From the NCBI RefSeq assembly GCF_030812215.1, contig NZ_JAUSSG010000002.1, positions 576,507 to 640,506 of the forward strand: 64,000 nucleotides of DNA, written 5' to 3'. The notes beneath the pieces were generated by a model. It saw only the letters and a program-made list of their open reading frames with translations, did no database searches and was not told the origin of the DNA. Shown here one piece after another: positions 37,310-44,468 of this stretch. Every line of letters begins with the position of its first letter. Positions within the stretch are counted from its first letter, which is position 1. The position numbers and the translations under genes are program-made. The DNA comes from Variovorax boronicumulans (lineage in GTDB: Bacteria; Pseudomonadota; Gammaproteobacteria; Burkholderiales; Burkholderiaceae_C).

Positions 37310-38899
37310 ATGCAATTTAAAATTTTATCCAGAAACACTTGGACCCCAAGCTCCGGAAAAAACACGGTATATCTGCGCGCGGACAATTGGAACGACTTTT
37401 CATTCGTTACGTTGTTCAAAATGTCCTTACATGACAAAGACGGCCAAGCCCACGATATTGGCGCAACGAAAATAGGATTTAAAGGGCAAACAACGGAAGT
37501 TTTTACTCAAAACAAAATTCCTCAATCCTTTGAGAATTTAGACGAGGAATTCTTTTCACTGGGGCAAGGTGTTGAATTTTATAAAAACTTGGCCTTACTA
37601 CCCAAAGATATTCGGCAAAACATCTTAATTTCACTCAGAGACATTGTTGCTCAACCAGAAATAATTGAAGAAATAAAAGAAGAAAAGGTTTTCGGGACAT
37701 CTCTATTACGGGACACAAGTCTGTCTGTCATCAAAGGACAATATGCAAGGGTACTAGAGCGGAAATCCGAGCTTACAGATTTCAAGTTCAAATTTACACG
37801 CCCTGAATCGGAAAAGCTTGGTGGAATTGACCTTGGGTTTAAGGTAACTGCGAATTCAACGCCAAGCACAAACATTCATGCAATTATTGGCCGAAACGGA
37901 GTAGGAAAAACAACGCTACTAAATGGACTGATTGACCTCATCGCAGGGAAAAATGGCTCCGGCCAACTCTTTGATCTCTCAGGATGGAAAGAGACAAAAA
38001 TTTCGGATGATTACTTCAGCAGTCTTGTTTCTGTTTCATTCAGCGCATTCGATCCATTCACGCCCCCTCAAGAGCAATCTGATCCGGCTAAAGGGACTTG
38101 CTATTTTTATATTGGATTGAAAGACGCATTGAACGCAGAGCGTCACCGCAACATTTCAGAACTTCGGACTGACTGCATCCACGCTTTAAGCACTTGCTTT
38201 CAAAATCCAGAAAAGACCACGCGCTGGATAAATGCCATAGAAAAGCTGGGATCTGATGAGAATTTTTCCTCTATGAAATTGAATCAATTAGAGGAAAGCT
38301 ACAACGATATTCGCGACGGAATAAGCAATGACATTCAGTCTGACTCCGATGAGTTCAAGGAAGTTTACAGCGAAAGAATTGACCCCTATTTATCCCGAAT
38401 GAGTTCTGGGCATGCAATTGTTCTTCTGACCATAACTAGATTAGTTGCGACGGTGGAGGAAAAAACTCTGGTGCTGCTTGACGAGCCAGAAAGTCATTTA
38501 CACCCACCTCTTTTATCTGCATTTGTTCGCGCGCTCGCTGATTTACTCCACGATAAAAATGGAGTGGCAATCATTGCCACGCACTCACCCGTAGTGCTTC
38601 AAGAAATACCCAAATCTTGCGTTTGGAAAATTCATCGTGTCGGAAAAAGCATTACTTTCGATCGTCCAGCCATTGAGACCTTTGGAGAGAATGTTGGCTC
38701 ATTAACTAGCGAAGTCTTCAGCCTTGAAGTTGAGCGCTCGGGTTTTCATGAGCTACTTTCAAAATCGGTGGCGAGCGGACGGACATATGAAGAAATTGTG
38801 GCCGACTATAACCAGCAACTCGGCTTTGAAGCTCGCGCCATCTTGAAAGCGCTTCTCGCCAATCGGGATAGGAACATCAATCATGATGCGGCTAACTGA
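37310..38899 (+). CDS. AAA-family ATPase of a Septu-like defence pair (PtuA-like)
   Basis: 529 residues, AT-rich coding unlike its neighbours. An unassigned N-terminal 150 residues, then an ABC/AAA_15/21-type ATPase: Walker A GRNGVGKT at 194-201, signature-like SRMSSGH at 362-368, Walker B VLLDEPESHLHPP at 388-400 with D391/E392, and THSP at 424-427 (switch His). This domain order is that of OLD/PtuA-type SMC-like ATPases of anti-phage systems. The stop overlaps the start of the HNH gene by 17 bases, indicating co-translation. PtuA assignment rests on architecture and the partner; an ATPase of another AAA+HNH system cannot be excluded. Confidence 0.78.
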   Translation: MQFKILSRNTWTPSSGKNTVYLRADNWNDFSFVTLFKMSLHDKDGQAHDIGATKIGFKGQTTEVFTQNKIPQSFENLDEEFFSLGQGVEFYKNLALLPKDIRQNILISLRDIVAQPEIIEEIKEEKVFGTSLLRDTSLSVIKGQYARVLERKSELTDFKFKFTRPESEKLGGIDLGFKVTANSTPSTNIHAIIGRNGVGKTTLLNGLIDLIAGKNGSGQLFDLSGWKETKISDDYFSSLVSVSFSAFDPFTPPQEQSDPAKGTCYFYIGLKDALNAERHRNISELRTDCIHALSTCFQNPEKTTRWINAIEKLGSDENFSSMKLNQLEESYNDIRDGISNDIQSDSDEFKEVYSERIDPYLSRMSSGHAIVLLTITRLVATVEEKTLVLLDEPESHLHPPLLSAFVRALADLLHDKNGVAIIATHSPVVLQEIPKSCVWKIHRVGKSITFDRPAIETFGENVGSLTSEVFSLEVERSGFHELLSKSVASGRTYEEIVADYNQQLGFEARAILKALLANRDRNINHDAAN

Positions 38900-39743
38900 G
38901 CCTCAGTATAGTTTTGAACAATCATTGATTGAATGCATAGCAGGCATTACGGGAAATGCTGCGCTTCGAGAAAAGGTTACCATCAGCAGGCCCAACCTAA
39001 TTGAGGGAGCAGCGCATTATCTGGCTGCCGCCGCCGCGGGCAAGTTATATGCAATAGCTCCGATCAACGCCGCTCAAGGTCAAGACCCGCGTGTAGTCAA
39101 CGATTTGACAAAATCGGAGTTAATTAAAATCTACGATCAGTATTTCGTGCCGCCAGAGAAGCCGGCGCGAAAAATTTACAACGAATTGCTTAATTCGGCA
39201 AAAGAGAAGTGTCCATTCTGCGGGGGCATAGGAACACCTCGAAATTTAGACCATTTTCTTCCCAAAGCTCATTTCCCTCAATTCTCATTTGCGCCTCAAA
39301 ATTTGGTCCCAGCATGCCGCGATTGCAATATGGATGGGAAAATGGAGGCGTATGCCACGACGCCTGAAGCGCAATTTATTCACCCATATTCTGACAGCTC
39401 CATTTTTTTCCAAGAACAGTGGATTTTCGCGAAATACCATGTGCAAGCACACGACGTACCCGGGCATTTTGAATATGCCGTCCTACCGCCTGGCGGATGG
39501 AATGAAATTGACAAGAGACGAGTGAAGAAGCATTTTTTAGATTTTGATTTGGGGAAACGCTACTCCATCAAAGCTGCGGAATTATTAGGCACAATTCTTC
39601 AGCAAATTTCTCGGCTGCAGAACTCTGGCATGGGTAATGAAACAATCAGTGCCGTACTAATTCAGCCTGGAATAGAAAAAGCTCCTTTCATTAATCATTG
39701 GCAAACAGGTATGTTTCAATCCCTTAAGGACGTGCTGCAATAG
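38883..39743 (+). CDS. HNH nuclease of a Septu-like defence pair (PtuB-like)
   Basis: 286 residues. The central HNH/zinc motif is complete: CPFC (Cys110, Cys113), LDHFLPK (Asp123, His124, Lys128), NLVPACRDCN (Asn140, Cys145, Cys148, Asn149). Flanking helical regions contact the ATPase in known HNH-ATPase pairs. ATG at 38883 (a second at 38886) overlaps the ATPase stop. HNH nucleases paired with AAA ATPases in two-gene operons are the Septu architecture; here it is predicted to cut DNA or tRNA when the ATPase is triggered. Confidence 0.78.
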   Translation: MMRLTEPQYSFEQSLIECIAGITGNAALREKVTISRPNLIEGAAHYLAAAAAGKLYAIAPINAAQGQDPRVVNDLTKSELIKIYDQYFVPPEKPARKIYNELLNSAKEKCPFCGGIGTPRNLDHFLPKAHFPQFSFAPQNLVPACRDCNMDGKMEAYATTPEAQFIHPYSDSSIFFQEQWIFAKYHVQAHDVPGHFEYAVLPPGGWNEIDKRRVKKHFLDFDLGKRYSIKAAELLGTILQQISRLQNSGMGNETISAVLIQPGIEKAPFINHWQTGMFQSLKDVLQ

Positions 39744-39941
39744 CTCATCCTTTCAAATCGACTACGATTGCCACGCCACCCTCTATAAAATTCAGACGAC
39801 CAGATTTCAAACTAATCATTGACTAGTGCTGATTCGTTCAAGGTCAATACGATTCCTTGCCCAACGAAAACTCTCGACGCAAACCGGCACGCCTAACCTG
39901 TGGTCAGCTGCAACAAGCGTCGAGAGATTGTCAGTTCCCCC
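39744..39941. other. Right junction of the AT-rich insert
   Basis: About 200 bases without a gene. Composition rises back to GC-rich by about 39,900. Nothing resembling an integration site or transposon end was found. Confidence 0.4.
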
Positions 39942-40247
39942 CTACCCCCTCACACTCGCCTGCAACAACTCATCCGCAGCCCGCGCCAGATCCGCAGCGA
40001 TCCACATCATGTTTGCGCGGTGCGTCTCTCCTGCTTCTTCGAACCAGCCGTTGCCGTCCCCATAGGCGCACCACAGCAGCGAGTGCAGCTGCGTGAGTTT
40101 TTCTTCGAGGAGGTCTCTTGCTTCGTTGCCCGTCGGGGTTGAGGGCGGCGCGCCGCTGGGGGTGTTGGTGCCGCTGCTGCTGCGAGCACCGCTGCGGCGG
40201 GAGGGAGATTTGGGCGTAGAACGCCCGGCGATAATTTGCTTAGCCAT
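39942..40247 (-). CDS. Small protein of unknown function (helical C-terminal domain)
   Basis: 101 residues. N-terminal half is Ser/Arg/Pro-rich and likely disordered; the C-terminal half (KLTQLHSLLWCAYGDGNGWFEE, MMWIAADLARAADELLQ) is a helical bundle resembling short domains of unknown function in Gammaproteobacteria and Burkholderiales. No signal peptide. Convergent with the HNH gene. Family not confirmed. Confidence 0.5.
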   Translation of the reverse strand: MAKQIIAGRSTPKSPSRRSGARSSSGTNTPSGAPPSTPTGNEARDLLEEKLTQLHSLLWCAYGDGNGWFEEAGETHRANMMWIAADLARAADELLQASVRG

Positions 40248-40821
40248 TTGGTGTGCGCTTTCGAAAGTGGTTGCACGTCATGTGGTCAGACGGTCAGGGT
40301 GTTCGCGCAACCTGGCCGTCGCCTTTTGCGCCTCACATTCGCATCGATGGCACTTGGCAGGCCGTCGACACCCGCCGTGAGGCAAGGCGGTTGATTCATT
40401 CACTCATCCGTTCATTTCTCTTCCGGGTTGTTCGTCGCTCCTTTCTGTCTTGCTTGCTTTCACGCTGCGCTGTTCGTGGGTCACTCAGTGCAGCGTCTGG
40501 TTGCTGGGGCATTCACTGTAGAGAAGCAAAGCCGCGCGGGAGAAAAGAATTCGTCGAGGAATTCTCGAATTCGCGAGGCATCTGTCGGGCGATGACCGAA
40601 AGACGGACGGGGACACAAAGCACTGACAGTCGCGGGCGTGTCGCGCGCCGGCGCGGCGCAAATTCGGCCGCTGCCGAACGGGCCGGCCCGCGCATCTCCG
40701 GGAACCGTTGAACGTCGAGCCCGGACAGAGCCCGCGACGTGCGCCGCTTCGTCGATGGGCGCGAAGCACGCGATGAGCAGCAGGTTGCCCATCGCATGCT
40801 TCGTGCGTATCTCACCGAACA

Positions 40822-40835
40822 TTAGATACATCTGA
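40822..40835. promoter_or_regulatory. Second half-conserved operator upstream of the PadR gene
   Basis: TTAGAT-AC-ATCTGA is an imperfect inverted repeat (5 of 6 pairs) 66 bases upstream of the main operator and sharing the TTAGA/TCT core. It may give cooperative binding. Confidence 0.4.
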
Positions 40836-40877
40836 AGTCGTGGGGAAATCCTCACTCTCCTCGTGGAGAATCGCGGC

Positions 40878-40907
40878 TTGACTTCAATTTAGACATATAT
40901 CTAAAAT
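40878..40907 (+). promoter_or_regulatory. Promoter with embedded PadR operator
   Basis: TTGACT (40878-40883), 18 bases, TAAAAT (40902-40907) form a strong sigma-70-type promoter for the PadR-reductase operon. The spacer carries TTTAGA-CATATA-TCTAAA (40888-40905), a perfect 6-bp inverted repeat that overlaps the -10, so a bound repressor would exclude RNA polymerase. Confidence 0.72.
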
Positions 40908-40937
40908 CGATTCGATACATCCACCAAGGAGTTCGAC

Positions 40938-41567
40938 ATGAGACACCCCCACTTCGGCCATCACCACCACAACCACCACTGCCACGCCCCCCGCGGCGAG
41001 CATGGAGACGGCTTCTCCGGCGGCCGTGGCCGGCACGGTCATGGCGAGGGCGAGCTCGGCGACGAGCGCATGCCCGGAGGCCGCGGCGGTCGCGGCGGCG
41101 GGCGCGTCTTCGGCCACGGCGGGCTGCGCTTCGTGCTGTTGCAGCTCATCGCCGACAAGCCCTCGCACGGCTACGAGCTCATCAAGGCCATCGAAGACCG
41201 CCTGGGCGGCAGCTACGCGCCGAGCCCCGGCGTGGTCTACCCGACCCTCACGCTGCTCGAGGAAATGGGCCACCTGAGCGTGGAAACGGCCGATACCGGC
41301 GGCCGCAAGCGCTACAGCATCACCCCGAGCGGCCAGGAGTTCCTGGCCGCCAACCGCGAGACGGCCGACGCCATGATGGCCCGCATGACGGGCGGCGTGG
41401 ACGGCGCGGGCCCGCGCGGCGGAAGGCCGCCGCAGGTCACGCGCGCCATCGAGAACCTGAAGCTCGCCATGCGCATGCGCCTGTCGGGCACACCCCTCAC
41501 CGAACAACAAGCCCACGATTTCGCCGCGGTGCTCGACAGCGCCGCTCAACAGTTAGAGCGCATCTGA
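40938..41567 (+). CDS. yqjI: PadR-family regulator with His/Gly-rich N-terminus (YqjI-like)
   Basis: 209 residues. First ~60 residues are His/Gly/Arg-rich (FGHHHHNHHCH and GRHGHGE), a probable metal-binding segment; then the PadR winged helix (LRFVLLQLIADKPSHGYELIKAIEDRLGG, SPGVVYPTLTLLEEMGHL) and C-terminal dimerisation helix. E. coli YqjI is the best-known protein of this design: a nickel/iron-responsive repressor of the ferric reductase YqjH, which is also the next gene here. It likely autoregulates through the inverted repeat in its promoter. Confidence 0.87.
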   Translation: MRHPHFGHHHHNHHCHAPRGEHGDGFSGGRGRHGHGEGELGDERMPGGRGGRGGGRVFGHGGLRFVLLQLIADKPSHGYELIKAIEDRLGGSYAPSPGVVYPTLTLLEEMGHLSVETADTGGRKRYSITPSGQEFLAANRETADAMMARMTGGVDGAGPRGGRPPQVTRAIENLKLAMRMRLSGTPLTEQQAHDFAAVLDSAAQQLERI

Positions 41568-41585
41568 TGAACTTCCATTCTTGAA

Positions 41586-42428
41586 ATGACCGACTTCACA
41601 ACCACTCCTTCTTCTTCCAACGCACCCGACCGCACGCCGCGCCGCGTGCGCCACGACCTTCGCTTTCGCCAGCTCACGGTGAAGACGGTGCAGCGCGTGA
41701 CGCCGCACCTCATCCGCATCGTGCTGACCGGCGACGACCTCGCGGGCTTCACGAGCCTGGGGTTCGACGACCACGCGAAGATCTTTTTTCCCGACGCGGC
41801 CACGGGCAAGCTCACGCTGCCGACGGCCGGGCCCGAGGGTCCGATCTGGCCCGCGAGCGGCCGCCCGACGATGCGCGACTACACGCCGCGCCGCTTCGAC
41901 GCGAAGGCCCGCACGCTGGAGATCGACTTCGCGCTGCACGATGCCGGCCCGGCCACGCAATGGGCCGAGAAGGCCAAGCCCGGCGACACGCTGGGCGTGG
42001 GCGGCCCGCGCGGCTCGTTCATCGTGCCGACCGAGTTCGATTGGCACCTGCTCATCGGCGACGACACCGCCCTGCCCGCCATCTCGCGCCGCCTGGCCGA
42101 GCTGCCGGCCGGTGCGCGGGTGGTGGTGCTGGCGGAAGTCGACAGCGAAGCCGACGAGATTCCCCTCGAGACCGAGGCCGAGCTCACGCTGCAGTGGGTG
42201 CATCGCCGAGGCGCCGAGGCGGGCGTGAGCACGGTGCTGGTCGATGCGCTGAAGGCCGCGAAGCTGCCGGCCGGCGACTTTCATGCGTGGGTCGGGTGCG
42301 AGTCGGGCATTGCGAAGGCACTGCGCGCGCACCTCGTGAGCGAGCGCGGCGCGAACCCGAAGTGGACCCGGGCGTCGGGCTACTGGCGGCGCGGCGCCGC
42401 GGCCACGCACGATTCGCACGACGAGTGA
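41586..42428 (+). CDS. yqjH: Siderophore-interacting protein / NADPH-dependent ferric reductase
   Basis: 280 residues. FAD-binding and NAD(P)H-binding domains of the SIP (ViuB/YqjH) family: TPHLIRIVLTGDDLAGF, RDYTPRRFDAKARTLEIDFALH (FAD site RxYTxR), GDTLGVGGPRGSF and LLIGDDTALPAISRRLAELP. Releases iron from ferric siderophores by reduction in the cytoplasm. Starts 18 bases after the PadR gene and is therefore controlled by it. A C-terminal His-containing tail (THDSHDE) is present. Confidence 0.92.
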   Translation: MTDFTTTPSSSNAPDRTPRRVRHDLRFRQLTVKTVQRVTPHLIRIVLTGDDLAGFTSLGFDDHAKIFFPDAATGKLTLPTAGPEGPIWPASGRPTMRDYTPRRFDAKARTLEIDFALHDAGPATQWAEKAKPGDTLGVGGPRGSFIVPTEFDWHLLIGDDTALPAISRRLAELPAGARVVVLAEVDSEADEIPLETEAELTLQWVHRRGAEAGVSTVLVDALKAAKLPAGDFHAWVGCESGIAKALRAHLVSERGANPKWTRASGYWRRGAAATHDSHDE

Positions 42429-42434
42429 TCCCGT

Positions 42435-42467
42435 CTTGCTCCTTCCCCTTCCGTGGGAGGGAGCAAG
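42435..42467. terminator. Hairpin between convergent yqjH and corA
   Basis: CTTGCTCCTTCCC (42435-42447) and GGGAGGGAGCAAG (42455-42467) form a 13-bp stem (one G-U pair) with a 7-base loop between two convergent stops 45 bases apart. An A-run follows on the plus strand rather than T, so termination may need Rho for one direction, but the position argues for a bidirectional terminator. Confidence 0.6.
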
Positions 42468-42473
42468 AAAAAC

Positions 42474-43451
42474 TCAGAGCCAGCCGGCGCGCCTGAAGCG
42501 GTAGTAGAGATAGCCGCAGGTGCTGACGATGAGCCCCAGCGCCACCGCGTAGCCGTACTTGAATTTCAGCTCGGGCATGTGCTCGAAGTTCATGCCCCAG
42601 ATGCCGGCGAACGCGGTACACACCGCGAAGATGCTGGCCCAGGCGGCCAGCCGCTTGGTCACCTCGCTGTCTTCGATGGTCACCATCGACAGGTTCACCG
42701 CAATGGCGGTGCCGATGGTGTCGCGCATCGCGTCGATCGAGCCGTTGATGCGGCCCAGGTGGTCGCCCACGTCGCGAAAGTACTCCTGCGTGCCCATGCA
42801 GATTTGCGGCACGCGCCCGCCGTACAACTTGCCCGCTGCCTCGACGAGCGGCGCCACGGCGCGCTTCAAGATCATGCTGCGGCGCTTCAGGTCGTAGAGC
42901 TGCTTGATCTTGTCGCGCGCCGCACCGCTGTGGCCGAAGATCTGCTGCTCGATGGATTCGAGCTCCACTTCGAGCGCATCGATGACGGGAAAGTAGCGAT
43001 CGACCACCGCGTCCATCAGCGCATAGAGCACGAAGCCCGCGCCGTTGCGCAACAGGTCGGGCTCGCGCTCGCAACGCTCGCGCACGCCCAGAAAGCCCTG
43101 CTGGCTGCGGTTGCGCACCGAGAGCACGTAGTTGCGGCCCACGAACACGTCGACCTCGCCCACGTTGACGCAGTGCTCGCCTTCGGCGGAGGGCTCCACG
43201 AGGTGCATGACGACGAAGAGCGAGTCGCCGTACTCCTCGACCTTGGGGCGCTGGTGGCCGTGGTGGGCATCTTCGACGGCGAGCGGGTGCAGGTTGAATT
43301 CCGCCTGCATCTCGGCGAGCTCCTCGGGCGAGGGATCGCTCAGCGCGACCCACACGAAGCAGCCGGGGCGGGTGATGTAGTCGCTGATGTCCTCGACGGG
43401 AATGTCGGCAAGCTTGGCGCCGTTTTCGTAGGCCACGCAGTTGATCAGCAT
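42474..43451 (-). CDS. corA: CorA-family magnesium/metal transporter
   Basis: 325 residues. Large soluble N-terminal domain, then two C-terminal membrane helices. The diagnostic GMN motif is present (GIWGMNFEHMPEL), with the long stalk helix before it. CorA carries Mg2+, Co2+ or Ni2+ inward. Start at 43451 begins MLINCVAYENG, the family N-terminus; the upstream extension of the frame is not CorA-like. Convergent with the iron-reductase operon. Confidence 0.92.
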   Translation of the reverse strand: MLINCVAYENGAKLADIPVEDISDYITRPGCFVWVALSDPSPEELAEMQAEFNLHPLAVEDAHHGHQRPKVEEYGDSLFVVMHLVEPSAEGEHCVNVGEVDVFVGRNYVLSVRNRSQQGFLGVRERCEREPDLLRNGAGFVLYALMDAVVDRYFPVIDALEVELESIEQQIFGHSGAARDKIKQLYDLKRRSMILKRAVAPLVEAAGKLYGGRVPQICMGTQEYFRDVGDHLGRINGSIDAMRDTIGTAIAVNLSMVTIEDSEVTKRLAAWASIFAVCTAFAGIWGMNFEHMPELKFKYGYAVALGLIVSTCGYLYYRFRRAGWL

Positions 43452-43486
43452 CGGTGCTCGTCCAGGTTCGGTCTTGAGGTTTTCTG

Positions 43487-44128
43487 TCAGGTCGCCGCGT
43501 CGGGGTTGGCGGTCGCGGCGAGTTGGGCGGTTTCCGCGAGCGATGCCTCGATGGCCTGTGTCTCGCTCCTGAGCAGGGCGAGGCCTTTCTCGGCGAACGC
43601 GCTGTGGCTCGCCACGTCGGCCCACAGGCTCACGGCGGCTTCGGCGCAGGTGAGCGATGTGAAGCGGATGCGGCCCTTGGCGAGATCGATGAAGCGCTTC
43701 TCGCGCAGCGGGTCCGCACGGTCCCAGGCACCGCCGATGAGCACGCGCTTGCCGCGCTTGATGCGGGGTTCGCGCTCGGCGAAGAAGGGCAGCTTGGCGG
43801 ACACCCAGCCGAGCATGCCGCTGTTCAACGCGGTATCGAAGTCGGAGGGCGCGGTGTGCGCCTTTGCGTAGTCGCGCAAGGTGCCGAGCTTGTAGAGCAC
43901 CGGGTCCTTGGGGCCCGCCGGGCCGCCTTCCACGGGCCGGATGATGGAAGGGCCGTTGCTCGCGCCCTTCTCGGGCCGCTTCGACTTGCGCAGGTCCGCC
44001 AGCTGGGCCGGCGACATGCAGAGATACAGCGCCGCGAGTTCGGCGGGCAAGGTGGCGGTGTCTGGCAGCGCGTCCGCTTCAGGGCCTTTGAGTTCATCCA
44101 GGGGGGCCATGGGCGCCTTGTTCTTCAC
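43487..44128 (-). CDS. Protein of unknown function
   Basis: 213 residues, no membrane segment or signal. A region near the N-terminus (LPAELAALYLCMSPAQLADLRKSKRPEKG) resembles the start of a small excisionase-like or winged-helix DNA-binding domain. The middle (GKRVLIGGAWDRADPLREKRFIDLAKGRIRF) is basic. Codon use is similar to neighbours. Same strand as corA, 35 bases away, so they may be co-transcribed. Family not recognised. Confidence 0.65.
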   Translation of the reverse strand: MKNKAPMAPLDELKGPEADALPDTATLPAELAALYLCMSPAQLADLRKSKRPEKGASNGPSIIRPVEGGPAGPKDPVLYKLGTLRDYAKAHTAPSDFDTALNSGMLGWVSAKLPFFAEREPRIKRGKRVLIGGAWDRADPLREKRFIDLAKGRIRFTSLTCAEAAVSLWADVASHSAFAEKGLALLRSETQAIEASLAETAQLAATANPDAAT

Positions 44129-44286
44129 GCGGGGTTTGCGCGGGGGGATTTTAGGGCGGGGGATGCGAGCGGATGAGTCGGCATGTCAACGCAGCTGCAT
44201 CCGGTTTCCGCGGATAAAAACCCATATCGCCGGGTGCGACGACGGATGAGATCGGAATCTGCTGGGTCGGCATGGAAGAATTGATC

Positions 44287-44460
44287 ATGCTGACAGACAC
44301 GCTCATCCGCCACGTCACCAAGCCCGGCGCCAATGTCTTCCTCGAATTGGGCTTTCCAGCCGCAGAGGCCAAGCGCCTGAACGCGGCATCGAAAAAGCAG
44401 ATCGACGAGGCCCGGCCGCCAGCCCGGTCGTCGGCTGAGCCTCCATCCCGTCCCCGATAA
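44287..44460 (+). pseudogene. Fragment of an XRE/HigA-like antitoxin-type regulator
   Basis: A 57-residue frame starting at 44287 (an in-frame ATG at 44272 adds five codons). It contains VTKPGANVFLELGFPAAEAKRLNA, the start of the HigA-like XRE domain (G-x-N-x-F-x-x-L-G-F-x-x-x-E-A), but ends after ~45 residues without the recognition helices or the rest of the domain. Probably a decayed or truncated antitoxin; no toxin partner is visible. It ends 8 bases before the mutS start. Confidence 0.55.
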
Positions 44461-44468
44461 TCCTCCGA

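Larger units (their letters stand above)
40248..40937. other. 690-base intergenic stretch ahead of the PadR gene
   Basis: No gene I can support. Open frames on both strands here lack ribosome sites and coding-like composition. It includes an AT- and T-rich area near 40,394-40,460, and, from 40,822 on, the operators of the PadR regulator. The middle section (about 40,500-40,790) might hold a non-coding RNA or decayed gene, but nothing specific is visible. Confidence 0.4.

Noticed and set aside
37180..37437. Minus-strand frame overlapping the ATPase start
   Set aside because: Overlaps the ATPase start codon and RBS with no supporting motif; AT-rich DNA gives random frames.
37074..39941. Integrative element carrying the ATPase/HNH pair
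   Set aside because: No integrase, transposase, tRNA or direct repeats at the ends were found; only the composition shift supports transfer.
40253..40855. Open frames on both strands between the small protein gene and the PadR gene
   Set aside because: No ribosome sites, no domain, GC-frame composition of non-coding DNA.
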